A stretch of 64,000 nt of DNA from Micromonospora acroterricola (GTDB lineage Bacteria > Actinomycetota > Actinomycetes > Mycobacteriales > Micromonosporaceae). Made by a program: the position numbers and the translations under genes. Positions 36,901 to 46,336 of the stretch are shown here, piece by piece. Every line of letters starts with the position of its first letter. The stretch's first letter is position 1. The stretch lies in the NCBI RefSeq assembly GCF_003172955.1, contig NZ_QGKR01000186.1:1-64000 (forward strand). The letters run 5' to 3'. The notes under the pieces were generated by a model, which searched no databases, was not told where the DNA came from, and was given only the letters and a program-made list of their open reading frames with translations.

Positions 36901-37620
36901 GACCGGCTCGCCAGTCTCCTGTCCGCCCGGGCTGCCCCGCTCCACCGGGCGCTGTTGGGCCTGGCGATGGAGGCCGTGGAGCGGGACGCCTGGCCGGAGC
37001 AGGACGTGTCCAGCCTGCTCGCGGCGCTGTCCCGATACCTCGACGGCAATGACCGGCAAGCCCGTCAGATCCTCGTGGGACTGCTGTCGCGGACGGCTTC
37101 GTTGTCGCCCGATCCGGCTGAGCGGGCGGATCACGCGTCTCGGGCCGTCGAGTACGTCTTCTCGGCCGGCTACGACGTACGAACCAAGGAGGGCCTGCAC
37201 GATTTCACCCCGTGCGTGACGTTGCTCGGCAGGCTTGTCGACCGCCTGCTCCTGGTCGACCAGCGGCACGCCGCGCAGGTGCTGATCACCATCGTTGACC
37301 GGCTGCACGCCCTGCATCCCGAGCCGGCGCACTGGCGGCAGACGCTGGCGGTCAAGTGGCGTTACGCCGTGACCGCTCTGGTCGAGGCGCTGCCTGATGA
37401 TGATCGGCGTACGCTGGTCGAGCACCTGCTCCGTCGAGATCCGTACCTGGTCGCCGACGCTCTCCTGGCCTGTGTGACCCGGGAGCAGGTGGTGGCGCCG
37501 TGGATCCTCGGCCTCACCGAGGAGCTTCCCGACACCGCTCGTGGCCGGCTGCGGTCCAAGCTCTTCGAAGCGGCCAGGGAGAGGAGCACGCGCAGGTTTC
37601 CAGTGCCCGTCGCCGGCTGA
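33935..37620 (+). pseudogene. Large STAND (NACHT-like) NTPase with a one-base frameshift near 36700
   Basis: From the ATG at 33935 the product has a helical HTH-like start (about 1-95, SAKALSAWKAGRQRPLPE). A P-loop follows (GEAGYGKT, residues 161-168), then Walker B (VLLVDTID, 226-233) and a NACHT-type winged-helix region (LWFWHQTWFEYTAARAIARR). The rest is a long helical sensor. At 36697-36700 a run of four G breaks the frame; with one more G the protein reads IAQGATGNPASLAFALDRIP and continues to 37620, about 1229 residues. The downstream part alone (from GTG 36754) has no domain of its own. STAND proteins of this build detect invaders and trigger an effector, here perhaps the divergent nucleotidyltransferase. 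The break may be a sequencing error. Confidence 0.78.
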
Positions 37621-37819
37621 CGAGCGGCGGGCGATCTCGCCGGCCTACGCCCCACCGGACCACCCCAAGATCTCGACGCACCGGGTGGCAGCGGCACCAC
37701 ACTGACCTACCGCCTCGACCCGTTTTACTTCACACCGTCCATCCTCGGCATCCCCGTGAGCGATCTCCACGCCGAAGGCTGCCGCGCCGCCTTCGGGGGC
37801 CGTCGCGGTGCACTCCGCG

Positions 37820-38216
37820 TCAGCGGACGATGACGAGGTTGGCCATGTCGACGACCGGCCGGTAGCCGAGGGCGGCGTAGATCTTGTTCGAGGTCGGGTT
37901 GGCCTGGTCGGCGAACAGGCAGACCCGTGCACCCTCGGCCTGGATTCGCCGGGAAACCTCGGCGACCGCGTTGCTGGCCCAACCACGCCCGCGCTGGGCC
38001 GGCGGCGTGTACACCGGGCCTAACCGGGCCACCCCGAACGACGGCGGGTTGGCCCCGGTGAGGTGCACCGGCTCCCGAGTCTCGTCGACCCAGAAACACA
38101 GCCGTCTACTCTGGATCCGGCGTAGCAACTTCGCCTGGTCGGGCATGTCGCGTGCACTGGTTACCGCGCGGGCGGCCCGCCTGTTCGTCGGCGTCGCCCA
38201 TGAACGCGGCGCACCA
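37820..38216 (-). pseudogene. GNAT acetyltransferase, C-terminal part, truncated by a degenerate IS
   Basis: The frame from 38146 encodes LCFWVDETREPVHLTGANPP, VYTPPAQRGRGWASNAVAEV and NPTSNKIYAALGYRPVVDMA. These are the acetyl-CoA-binding loop (QRGRGWA) and the last strands of a GNAT N-acetyltransferase. Upstream in another frame, AAFMGDADEQAGRP fits the same family. The sequence then meets the end of an IS5-family copy at 38221. The N-terminal half is not found on the other side of the element. The gene is dead. Confidence 0.8.
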
Positions 38217-38220
38217 CTTA

Positions 38221-39114
38221 ACTACTCCTAACTCTTTGAGCGGTGGAGTCGGCGCCAACAGATGATGGCGCAGGCGAGGGTGAGGAAGGCTTCGTGGATG
38301 TCGTCGCGGATCTCCCAACGGATGCGAAGGCGGCGGAACCAGTGCAGCAGAGCATTGGTCTGGTCGACGATCCATTACCGAGTGCCGAGTCCGGAGCCTT
38401 GTCCTGTGCCGCGTCGGGCGATGACCGGGGTGATGCCCTTGGCGCGAAGGTGGCGGCGGTAGCAGTCGTAGTCGTAGCCGCGGTCGGCGTAGAGCCTTCC
38501 GGTCGTTGCCGTGGTCGGCCGCGGGTGCCTCTGATCGGTGGGATCTTGTCAACCAGGGGCATGAGCTGGGTGACGTCGTGGCGGTTGCCGCGGTCAGGGC
38601 CGTGGCGAGGGGGATGCCGCCCGCGTCGGTGATGACGTGGTGTTTCGAGCCCGGCTTGCGGCGGTCGACCGGGCTCGGACCGGTTTTGAGCCGCCCTTGA
38701 GCGCCCGCACGGGGGAGCCGTCGATCACCGCCCGAGACAGGTCGAGCTGCCCGCTGGCGCGGAGCTTGCGGAGGAGGACCTCGTGCAGCCGTTGCCAGAC
38801 ACCGGTGTCGTTCCAGTCTCGTAACCTGCGCCAACACGTCATCCCCGAGCCGAAGCCGAGTTCCTGCAGCAGGTACTCCCACGGAATCGCGGTGTAGAGC
38901 ACGAACAGGATCCCGCACAACGCCTTGCGGTCATCCAGAGGCTTACGCTCCGGGTAGCGGTACCGGCGCGGCGGACGGGGCGGCAGCAGCGGTGCGACCT
39001 CGGCCCACAACTCGTCCGAGACGATCCACGGCGGCTGCTCACCCCTCCTCACGCTCAGACAGAACGATCCTCACGTCCAGCGGTAACGCCTAACCTCATT
39101 GAGTTAGGAGTAGT
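38221..39114 (-). mobile_element. Degenerate IS5-family element, 894 bp
   Basis: ACTACTCCTAACTC at 38221-38234 and its perfect complement GAGTTAGGAGTAGT at 39101-39114 mark the two ends. I see no target duplication (CTTA on one side, CAGA on the other). It carries one transposase gene with several frameshifts and a stop. It cut the GNAT gene at its left end. Confidence 0.85.
38226..39052 (-). pseudogene. IS5-family transposase, multiple frameshifts and one internal stop
   Basis: The first frame (39052 to about 38670) is intact: PPWIVSDELWAEVAPLLPPR, CWRRLRDWNDTGVWQRLHEV and AVIDGSPVRALKGG (first Asp). The next part, TGPSPVDRRKPGSKHHVITD, is in a second frame. HDVTQLMPLVDKIPPIRG is in a third. 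The C-terminus NALLHWFRRLRIRWEIRDD, EAFLTLACAIICWRRLHR follows a TAA where the family has a coding residue just before the catalytic region. It cannot make a working transposase without correction. Confidence 0.88.
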
Positions 39115-39250
39115 CAGATGCGTAGCGTGACGGTGCGAAACCTGGCACGACGGGATTGTTGCTATAGAAGCGGCTGCGATCTCGCGGTCCCCGAGAGCAA
39201 CGTGCTCCCGGGGCGGGCCGAGGCGCGACCGCTCGACCGCCGTAGCTACC

Positions 39251-40252
39251 TCATGTCGTGATGAGGTGCCACGGCTTGCCGAAGGCGACGCGACGGAAGG
39301 CGTCGATCTCGCGCAGGTGGGCGTCGTGCACGTATGGGACGAGAGCGGTCTCGGCGGCGTGCAGGCAGGCCCGGTAGCCGATCTCACGCAGCGGGTGTCC
39401 GTCCGGCGGTGCCGGGCTGTCGGGATCCCAGCCGACGATGGCGCAGATGCCCTGCGCGGTGCGTCGGGCGTGGGGACGGGCGATGGCCCAGGCCGGCTCG
39501 GGGTACATACCGCGCAGGCTCCATAGGTCGCTTCGGTCAGGGATGGTGGGAATCTGCTCGTGGTCGGTGGTGGTGCCGGCCAGCTTGTCGAGCCGGTTGC
39601 GCAGGCTCTCGCGGCGCCCGGCGATCGCGATGTTGTCCGTCATGGCCGACTCGGTGAGCCACGAGACCGCGTCATTGTGCTCGGACGGGCCGAGCCCGGC
39701 GGCGGCGACGGCCTGCGCCGCGGCGGCGTCGAAGTCCTGCCAGAACTCGTGCGAGCCGACGCCACACGGCCACCAGTCGAGATAGGTGTCCTGGTCGGTG
39801 ATCGGCTGCCGCCCACTGATGAGCGCGGCTACCTCGGGGAAGCCGGTCGAGGTGTACCAGTTGGCCAGCTCGACGCGCGCAAGCCAGTCAGTTAGTCGCC
39901 ACCATACGTCCCGCTTTGGGCGGGCGCATGACGCCGCGAGGGCTAGCTGCAGCACCACGGGCCGCAAGTCGTCGGCGACGGTGTCGTACAGGTCGACACC
40001 CCAAGCCTCGAGGACTGGCGAGTGGTGCAGGTCGCCGGAGTGCACGCCGACGGGCAGGCTCAGCGCCTCGGCGTAGGCGGCCACGAACGGATGGGCGTCA
40101 CCGGGTGTCTCGTCGTCGTCGAGCACGACCAGGCGGCCGGTGAGGGTGCGATGGATCGGCACGTTGAGCTTGCCGTTCTTGGCCCAGTTGTAGGCGGTAC
40201 GGCGCGGGACGCCGTTCTGGTCGGCCCATTGGGACAGCGGGATCGGAGTCAT
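39251..40252 (-). CDS. HTH (excisionase/MerR-like) regulator with unknown C-terminal domain
   Basis: I chose the ATG at 40252 (MTPIPLSQWADQNGVPRR). An in-frame ATG at 40285 would put the operator inside the gene. Residues 1-45 form a winged-HTH of the excisionase type (WADQNGVPRRTAYNWAKNGK, then LTGRLVVLDDDE). The remaining 280 residues are a soluble helical domain (LVVLQ-type helices, DVWWRLTDWLARVELANWY, HDAHLREIDAFRRVAFGKP) that I do not recognise. The gene is divergent from the nuclease-STAND gene and sits right behind an inverted-repeat operator, so it probably regulates itself and perhaps that gene. Part of it is duplicated at 49283-49460. Confidence 0.72.
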   Translation of the reverse strand: MTPIPLSQWADQNGVPRRTAYNWAKNGKLNVPIHRTLTGRLVVLDDDETPGDAHPFVAAYAEALSLPVGVHSGDLHHSPVLEAWGVDLYDTVADDLRPVVLQLALAASCARPKRDVWWRLTDWLARVELANWYTSTGFPEVAALISGRQPITDQDTYLDWWPCGVGSHEFWQDFDAAAAQAVAAAGLGPSEHNDAVSWLTESAMTDNIAIAGRRESLRNRLDKLAGTTTDHEQIPTIPDRSDLWSLRGMYPEPAWAIARPHARRTAQGICAIVGWDPDSPAPPDGHPLREIGYRACLHAAETALVPYVHDAHLREIDAFRRVAFGKPWHLITT

Positions 40253-40260
40253 GAACTGAC

Positions 40261-40313
40261 GATGGCACAGATGGCACAGTGCCATCTAGGAAAGCTGTGC
40301 CATTTGTGCCATC
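40261..40313. promoter_or_regulatory. Operator-like inverted repeat with four TGGCACA half-sites
   Basis: GATGGCACAGATGGCACAG (40261-40279) is repeated in inversion as CTGTGCCATTTGTGCCATC (40295-40313) with a single mismatch and 15 bases between. Each arm holds two TGGCACA copies 10 bp apart, one helical turn. It begins 8 bp upstream of the HTH gene start, an expected place for an autoregulatory operator. The remaining 303 bp to the nuclease-STAND start contain no gene. Confidence 0.75.
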
Positions 40314-40616
40314 CGCAGGAATGGGCATATCCGACGGCCGACCCCCTGCGCGGACGGGGTGGCCGACTGCGCCGGTCAGCTACTGCCGGCCGCCGGCACG
40401 GCCGACCTCATCCCTGGTGCACCTCGCCCCCGCTCCCGGCTTCCAAGCCGCGCAAAGAGCGACGTCGGCCTGGTCCGCTACCAGGTGCATCGCAACGAGG
40501 CTGGTACCGCCGCCAAGGCCGCGAAGTGCCTCAACACCACGGTGGTCCTGAGTGGGGGTGGCGCGCCTCGGGCAGTGGAGCGGGCCGGGCGGGGTCCGGG
40601 CCGGTAGCCTCAGGCG

Positions 40617-43600
40617 ATGTCGAGCAGAGAGGCGTCGGACGGGCGCTCGGTGGCGACGGCGTTCACCACGGGCGGTGGCGGCTTCAATTTCGAAGACCAT
40701 GTTGGTGCGTGGCTCGCCGCTGGGATGGCCGCTGGCGAGATGCCGCTGGGCGTCGGGGTCGCGGTCCCGATGGAGGTGCGGTTCCAGGCCAGTGCATCGG
40801 GGTTCTTCCTCGATGACATGGTCGTCACCGGTGACGCGGCCGGTGGGCCGCGGTGGTCGGCATCGGTGAAGTCGTTCGACATGCTGACCGGAGCCAGGCT
40901 GCACACGGAGTTCGTGGAGGCCGCCTGGCGCGACATCCTCGCCGACAGCTTCCGAGCCGCAGCGGACCGGGTCGGCCTGGTGTCAGGGTCAGCGGCGCAA
41001 GGCACCTGGGTCGAGCTCGCGGAGCTGATCGGAGAGGCCGCCGCTGACCAGGCTGGGATCGCCTCGCGGATGGGCGTGCCTGGCGCGTTCAACGAGGCGA
41101 AGCGCTCGCTGTGGGAATCGGCGAAGTGCCCGACTGAGCTCGCCGAGCAGCACGGGATCAACGTGGACTCCTCTCCCGCCCGGCTGCTGGCCTTGCTTCT
41201 GCCTCTGCGTCTGGACTTCCTCATCCCTACTTCCCAGGCGATCGCGGACGCAATTCGGTGGTGCCGCGCCGCGCTCGTGCCGCAGCAGGCCGGGAGGGTT
41301 GCGGACCTGTGGACGGCGCTGCTCGAGGTGGTCGCCGACCTGCGGCCCAAAGGCGGGGCAGTCACCTGGCAGCTCTTGGCTGACCGGTTGGGCGGGCATT
41401 TTGCGTTCCAGCTGCGCCCGGATGTCGCCCCTGACTGGAGGCTTCTCACCGCGCACACAACCAACATGACGGCCCGGGTTCGGGACCGGCTAGGCGACGA
41501 CGTGATCCTGGTTCGTGAGGACGTGACCGCCGTGCTCGCCGACGCCGGGGCGGTCAACATGCTGTCCGGGCCGTCGGGCTGCGGCAAGACCGTGGCCGCC
41601 AAGAGGTGGCTGACCGCCCCGGGCGCGCACCGGGCGGTTTGGCTGTCGGCCGTGGACCTCGAGGCCGGCGTCGGCGCGCGACTCGGGCTGACCCGGGGCT
41701 TGGAGGAAGTCCTGACGCTTGCCCCCGGAGAGGTCCGCGTCGTCGTCGACGGCCTCGACCGGGTCTACTCCGACGAGCCGTTCGCCGCGACGGCCGCCCT
41801 GGCACGCCTCGCGGCCGCCCCGGGCGACCGGATCCGGTTGTTGATCACTTCTCAGCAGTCGGAGTTTCCCCGAGTGTCGGAGCGCTTGGTGCAGGCTAAC
41901 GGCCCGCAGGCCGCCCCGCTCGTGATGGGGGACCTGTCTGACGCCGACGTCAATCTGGTGTTGCGCGGGCACCCGGACCTGGCCGCGGTGGTCGTCGCTG
42001 GTGGGCTCCGTGGTGTCGTGCGGCGCCCGAAGGTCCTCGACCTGGTGCTGCGGATGCCCGGGGCTACGGTTGCCGCTATCCGTGACGAGCCGTCGATCGC
42101 TGGTTTGTGGTGGCAGCGGTTGGCCGGGGCGGGCCCGAACGGCGCCGCCCGCCAGACGTTGCTGCGGCGGATCGCCGTCGAGCAGGCCGACCGTCTGCGG
42201 GCTCAGACTGCGCTGGACGATCTCCCGGTCGACGCCGTTGGGCTCGTCGACCAGCTGCGCGTCGACGGGATCCTCTCCGAGGTTGACGGACGGGTCTCTT
42301 TCGCTCATGACCTGTTCGACGACTGGACGCTGTTGCAGTACCTGCGCTCCCGTGACGACGTCATCGGCGTGGTCGCGGAGAAGGCCGCGCTGCCGTCGTG
42401 GCACCGAGCGATTAGCCTGTACGCCGCCGGCGTGCTCCGCGAGCAGGGTGTCGACCGGTGGGAGGCCGATCGGTTTGCGCTGGACGCCGCCGACCAGCCG
42501 CTCGTGGCGGACTTGTACCTCGACGCGGTGTTCTACGCCCACGACGCCGACCGGCTTCTGGGCGAGCTGTGGTCGCGCCTCGCCGCCGACAGCGCTCTGC
42601 TGGCACGGCTGCTGCGCAGGTTCAGGTTCTCCGCGACCGTGCCGGACTCCGGTTGGATCACTGTGCTCGCCGACGAGCCAGACCTAGCGGTGTACGCCGC
42701 CGCCCAGTCGCGGCTGCCGGTATGGCCGCTGTGGCTGCCGGTCCTACGCGTCCTGGCGGCGGAGCATGAGACCGCAGTCGCCTCGGCCGCCCCGGAGGTC
42801 GCCGCGATCGCCGACCTGTGGCTGCGGCACGCCCCCGACACGTGGCCGGCCCGCAATCAGGCTGCCGTGATCGGCCTGGCGGTCGGACGGCACATCGTTG
42901 CGCACATCGACGGTGGAGGCTTTTTCGACGACACGGTCGAGGCGGTGCTGTGGCGGTGCGTCATCGCCGCCGGGGCGGTCGAACCCGACGCCGTCGCCAG
43001 CTTCCTCGATACGCTGCTGCCCCCTGTTGACAGCCGGCTTGAGCACAGCGGCCAGGTCATTGGCCGCCAGCGTCGCGGCCAGACGAGACTCCGTGCAGCC
43101 TTGCTGGACGTCGACACCGTGATGCCGTTGCTGCCGGCGTCCGCGCAGATGGCCCGGGACCTGGTGCTGCGGGCAGCCTTCGGCTCCGACCGCCATCACT
43201 CCCACCACCGGCTGCGTGACGCCCTCGGCATCACCAGCGCCCCGCGCTCCTTCGATCCGATCCCCGAATGCGGTCCGTTCCGGGCGATGCTCGTCAACGC
43301 CGAACCGCAGGGCGTCGACGTGGTGCTCGCCCTCGTCGAGCACGCGACTACCCATTGGAGTCGCACCCGTAACGCCCCGGTTTCAGACGGCCAGGGACCC
43401 ACGCAGGAGCGGCCGGCGTTCGAGCTGCTGATCGACGGCGCGCCTGTCGCGCTGGTCGGTGACGCCGCCGTCCTGGCCTGGAGCCACGGTGGCCACCATG
43501 TGCCGGACATCCTGGCGGCGGCGATGATGGCCCTGGAGGCCCACCTCTACCAGGCCCTCGACGCCGGCCGCGACATCACAACGCTCCTCGTCCAGCTCAC

Positions 43601-45722
43601 CGGCAGCCGATCGGTCGCGACGTGGGGGCTGCTCGCCGACATCGCCCGCCACACTCCTGCACTGCTAGAAGGCCCGCTCGCGCCTCTGGTCACCAGCGCC
43701 GACCTGCTCGACCACGACCGGATGAGTGTGCAGATGCGCTCCTTCAATGTGCTCCCGCTCGTCATGGATCCCACCCGAGCTGAGCGAGCCCGCAAGTGGC
43801 ACACCATGGACCACCGCAAAATCCCGCTCCTGGACCTGGTGCACCTGGGCGCATTCGTCACCGGCCGGCTCACCGAGCAGCTCACTACCGCCCGAGCGCA
43901 CTGGGCCGCGACAGACGCACACCGGTGGCGGGTGATGCTCGCTGCGACCGACATTGCGAACTACCACGCCGTCCGCGCCACGGACGGAAGGACCTACCTC
44001 GTGTACAACCCGCCGGCGGCCCTTGAGGAAGAAGCCCGCGAGGTGCGGGACCACCTCGACCGCGATCGCGCCTGGCTAATGTTCGCCTACACCATGCGCC
44101 GCAACATCACCGACCATGTCCGTCCCAGCGACACCGAGCTCGAGGAGCAATGGGCCACCGTCCAGCCCCAACTCGACGCTCTCGTCCCGGGTGCTGACTC
44201 GCCGAGCTCCATCAGCGGTGTGGAGGACCTGCGGTGCGCGTATGCGGCGTGGCTGGTGCTGTGCGCCCGCGACTGGCTGCGGAACCACCCCAACCGCGAT
44301 GAATGGTGCCGGGCCGTGCTACTGCGCCCCCTCATTCACCCGACCGCCACGCTGTCGCACGCAGACCCCGACAGCTCCTCCGATCACGACTGGGACGTCT
44401 TTTGCCCGGAAGCGCTCACCGCCCTGTGGGCCGAGACCCCCGACGACGTCACCGTTCGCGCGGCCATCGCACGGCTGCTGCTCGGTGCCCGCCGCCTCAC
44501 CGTCACCACCGTGATGCGCCTCGCCGCCGCACACCCCCACCTCACCGACGACCTGCGCCGGCTCGAGCACCTGACGCTGCACTGCGCGCGGCTGTCGATG
44601 TCGCACTACGGCATCGACCCATACTTTGAAGAAGCCGACCTCGACTTCGACCTCGACACCGACCCGGAGGAAGCCGCTGGACTCGACGTGGACCAAGAGG
44701 ACGACGAGCCCGGCCACGGCCCGATCGACGGCCTCCCGGAGCTAAAGGCGGCCGCCGAGGCCGCACTCGACGCCTTCGCCGACGGCAGCCTGCCCGCCGA
44801 GGTGCCTCGGCTGGCGGACTGGATGGCCACCACCCTCGCAACCAGATTCCCCGACGGCCGCGACGCCCGCTCCCGCATACTGCGCAGCCTCGACCTCGGC
44901 TACCTCGTCGCCTCCCGCCCGCACTTCACAGCCCTTACTGCTGCGGCGGATACACGCACACGAGCACCGGCGGTCGAGTTCGCCGCCGACCTCGCGACGC
45001 TCCTCGCCTCCGGGCTGACCTCTACCGAGGCCGCCAATCGATCCGCCCACTACCCGTACGACGAGGAACGTCGCGCTATTGGGCTTCTCGCCGCCGTCAC
45101 GATCAGCGCCGACGCCGCAGAGGCCCGTACGGTCTGGGAGCCGATCCTGACCCTCGGGGCCACCGCCTCCTCCTGGGTGGCCAATTACCTCAGCCAAGTC
45201 TGGAAAACCGCCTGCGCGAAGGCCTCTTGGCCAGCAGCGTTCCCCGCCCTGGTCGCAGACATGCTCGGCTTCGCCACCACCGCCAGCACCTGGCAGGGCT
45301 ACTCCGGCAGGGGCGTCCTGGCGCTCGCCGTCGCCGGTCTCAGCGAGTGGGGGCACTCGCCGGTCAGCGAGCAGCAGACAGCCGCCATCCGCGCGGCCGT
45401 GCCGGCGTGGTCGACGTGGTTCGGCGATCATATGGGCCACGACGACTTCGCCTACGCGGCCGTTCGCTTCTTCCGGGAGCCGGCTGCGGCAGGGTTTGTC
45501 CACGACGCCGTCGGCTGGCTCGCCGATCGCGAACGTTCCTCTCACCCCACCAGCGAGCGGTTGGACATCGCGGTCACCGAGTTCCTGGTTACCATCTCCA
45601 CTCGCAGCCCGAACCCGCTGCGCGGCTCCGGCCCCACCGCAGACAACGGACGGCAGGTCCTCGCCCGCCTCCACGGTCGAGGCAACGCCGTGGCCGGCCA
45701 ACTCCTCAACAGCCTGACTTGA
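40617..45722 (+). CDS. PD-(D/E)xK-like nuclease fused to a STAND NTPase and long helical sensor (Avs-like)
   Basis: The 1701-residue product opens with GGGGFNFEDHVGAWLAA (Glu26), then SGFFLDDMVV (Asp66/67) and WSASVKSFD (Lys85). This is the pattern of a Cap4/Mrr-type PD-(D/E)xK nuclease. A P-loop (GPSGCGKT, 318-325) and Walker B (VRVVVDGLD, 373-381) follow. SEVDGRVSFAHDLFDDWTLL is the winged-helix end of a STAND module. About 1100 residues of helical repeats make up the sensor. Nuclease-STAND fusions of this size resemble Avs phage sensors, which bind conserved phage proteins, assemble and cut DNA. The closest named type cannot be fixed from sequence alone. The gene is intact, has its own terminator, and lies divergent from an HTH regulator. 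Confidence 0.82.
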   Translation: MSSREASDGRSVATAFTTGGGGFNFEDHVGAWLAAGMAAGEMPLGVGVAVPMEVRFQASASGFFLDDMVVTGDAAGGPRWSASVKSFDMLTGARLHTEFVEAAWRDILADSFRAAADRVGLVSGSAAQGTWVELAELIGEAAADQAGIASRMGVPGAFNEAKRSLWESAKCPTELAEQHGINVDSSPARLLALLLPLRLDFLIPTSQAIADAIRWCRAALVPQQAGRVADLWTALLEVVADLRPKGGAVTWQLLADRLGGHFAFQLRPDVAPDWRLLTAHTTNMTARVRDRLGDDVILVREDVTAVLADAGAVNMLSGPSGCGKTVAAKRWLTAPGAHRAVWLSAVDLEAGVGARLGLTRGLEEVLTLAPGEVRVVVDGLDRVYSDEPFAATAALARLAAAPGDRIRLLITSQQSEFPRVSERLVQANGPQAAPLVMGDLSDADVNLVLRGHPDLAAVVVAGGLRGVVRRPKVLDLVLRMPGATVAAIRDEPSIAGLWWQRLAGAGPNGAARQTLLRRIAVEQADRLRAQTALDDLPVDAVGLVDQLRVDGILSEVDGRVSFAHDLFDDWTLLQYLRSRDDVIGVVAEKAALPSWHRAISLYAAGVLREQGVDRWEADRFALDAADQPLVADLYLDAVFYAHDADRLLGELWSRLAADSALLARLLRRFRFSATVPDSGWITVLADEPDLAVYAAAQSRLPVWPLWLPVLRVLAAEHETAVASAAPEVAAIADLWLRHAPDTWPARNQAAVIGLAVGRHIVAHIDGGGFFDDTVEAVLWRCVIAAGAVEPDAVASFLDTLLPPVDSRLEHSGQVIGRQRRGQTRLRAALLDVDTVMPLLPASAQMARDLVLRAAFGSDRHHSHHRLRDALGITSAPRSFDPIPECGPFRAMLVNAEPQGVDVVLALVEHATTHWSRTRNAPVSDGQGPTQERPAFELLIDGAPVALVGDAAVLAWSHGGHHVPDILAAAMMALEAHLYQALDAGRDITTLLVQLTGSRSVATWGLLADIARHTPALLEGPLAPLVTSADLLDHDRMSVQMRSFNVLPLVMDPTRAERARKWHTMDHRKIPLLDLVHLGAFVTGRLTEQLTTARAHWAATDAHRWRVMLAATDIANYHAVRATDGRTYLVYNPPAALEEEAREVRDHLDRDRAWLMFAYTMRRNITDHVRPSDTELEEQWATVQPQLDALVPGADSPSSISGVEDLRCAYAAWLVLCARDWLRNHPNRDEWCRAVLLRPLIHPTATLSHADPDSSSDHDWDVFCPEALTALWAETPDDVTVRAAIARLLLGARRLTVTTVMRLAAAHPHLTDDLRRLEHLTLHCARLSMSHYGIDPYFEEADLDFDLDTDPEEAAGLDVDQEDDEPGHGPIDGLPELKAAAEAALDAFADGSLPAEVPRLADWMATTLATRFPDGRDARSRILRSLDLGYLVASRPHFTALTAAADTRTRAPAVEFAADLATLLASGLTSTEAANRSAHYPYDEERRAIGLLAAVTISADAAEARTVWEPILTLGATASSWVANYLSQVWKTACAKASWPAAFPALVADMLGFATTASTWQGYSGRGVLALAVAGLSEWGHSPVSEQQTAAIRAAVPAWSTWFGDHMGHDDFAYAAVRFFREPAAAGFVHDAVGWLADRERSSHPTSERLDIAVTEFLVTISTRSPNPLRGSGPTADNGRQVLARLHGRGNAVAGQLLNSLT

Positions 45723-45771
45723 CCGCATCTCACCACCGGTCACCTACATTGGCGATCGCCTAGGATGTCGT

Positions 45772-45800
45772 CCCTGCGAACCCGCCGCAGGTTCGCAGGG
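45772..45800. terminator. Terminator of the nuclease-STAND gene
   Basis: CCCTGCGAACC pairs perfectly with GGTTCGCAGGG around a 7-base loop (11-bp stem), about 50 bp past the stop. Confidence 0.7.
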
Positions 45801-46007
45801 CACCGCCAAGGCGAGGAGCTAAGCCGTACTTGGGGTCGCCGCGAGCGAGGTCAGACGAGGGAAGTCGTTCGACGCAGCGGTGGCGAAGACGAACTCGTCA
45901 GCCACGCCTATCGCGCTGCGGAGTGCCCGTCTGATCCGCCACGATGGTCGTCGAGTGGAATCATGGCAGGAACCTGCGCACGTCTATGTTCTGGCACAGT
46001 GATTGGG

Positions 46008-46280
46008 GTGAGTGCGGCAGAGTTGATCAGTCGGCTTGTTCAGGCTAAGGCGCATCTTGACCGGGCTCGGGAACTGATACGAGCTGCTGGCTCTGAGCTT
46101 CACCAGGCGCGGGCGTTGATCCAGGCGGCGTTGGAGGGCACCGCCGATCAGAGCACTGCCGCGATGGTGGACCGCAGTTCACAGCAGCTCGGTGGAGCGG
46201 GTGTCGCGGTCGGTCAGTCAGCGGGCAAGGTGGACGAGATCCTCACGCGGGTGCGTGGGCTGGGCGGTCTGGGAAACTGA
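46008..46280 (+). CDS. Small helical protein of the DUF6244 type, upstream of a deaminase toxin
   Basis: I start at the GTG at 46008 (VSAAELISRLVQAKAHL), since an upstream extension has no coding character. The 90-residue product is one long helical hairpin with heptad-like spacing (DRARELIRAAGSELHQARAL, VGQSAGKVDEILTRVRGLG). It resembles small proteins that precede SCP1.201-like deaminases in Micromonospora; that match is from memory. The deaminase frame follows within 60 bp. It may be an adaptor or delivery helper, or an N-terminal domain split from the toxin. Confidence 0.6.
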   Translation: MSAAELISRLVQAKAHLDRARELIRAAGSELHQARALIQAALEGTADQSTAAMVDRSSQQLGGAGVAVGQSAGKVDEILTRVRGLGGLGN

Positions 46281-46336
46281 CTGCGGGTGGCGGCGGGATT
46301 CGTCGACCACCCGCATCGCCCAATACGCCGCAGGCG

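Noticed and set aside
36754-37620. Separate 289-codon gene after the STAND NTPase.
   Set aside because: It continues the helical sensor of the STAND protein once one G is restored near 36700, and it has no ribosome-binding site.
37820-39250. Search for the missing N-terminal half of the GNAT gene on the far side of the degenerate IS.
   Set aside because: Positions 39115-39250 contain nothing like a GNAT N-terminus, so the half was deleted rather than split by a simple insertion.
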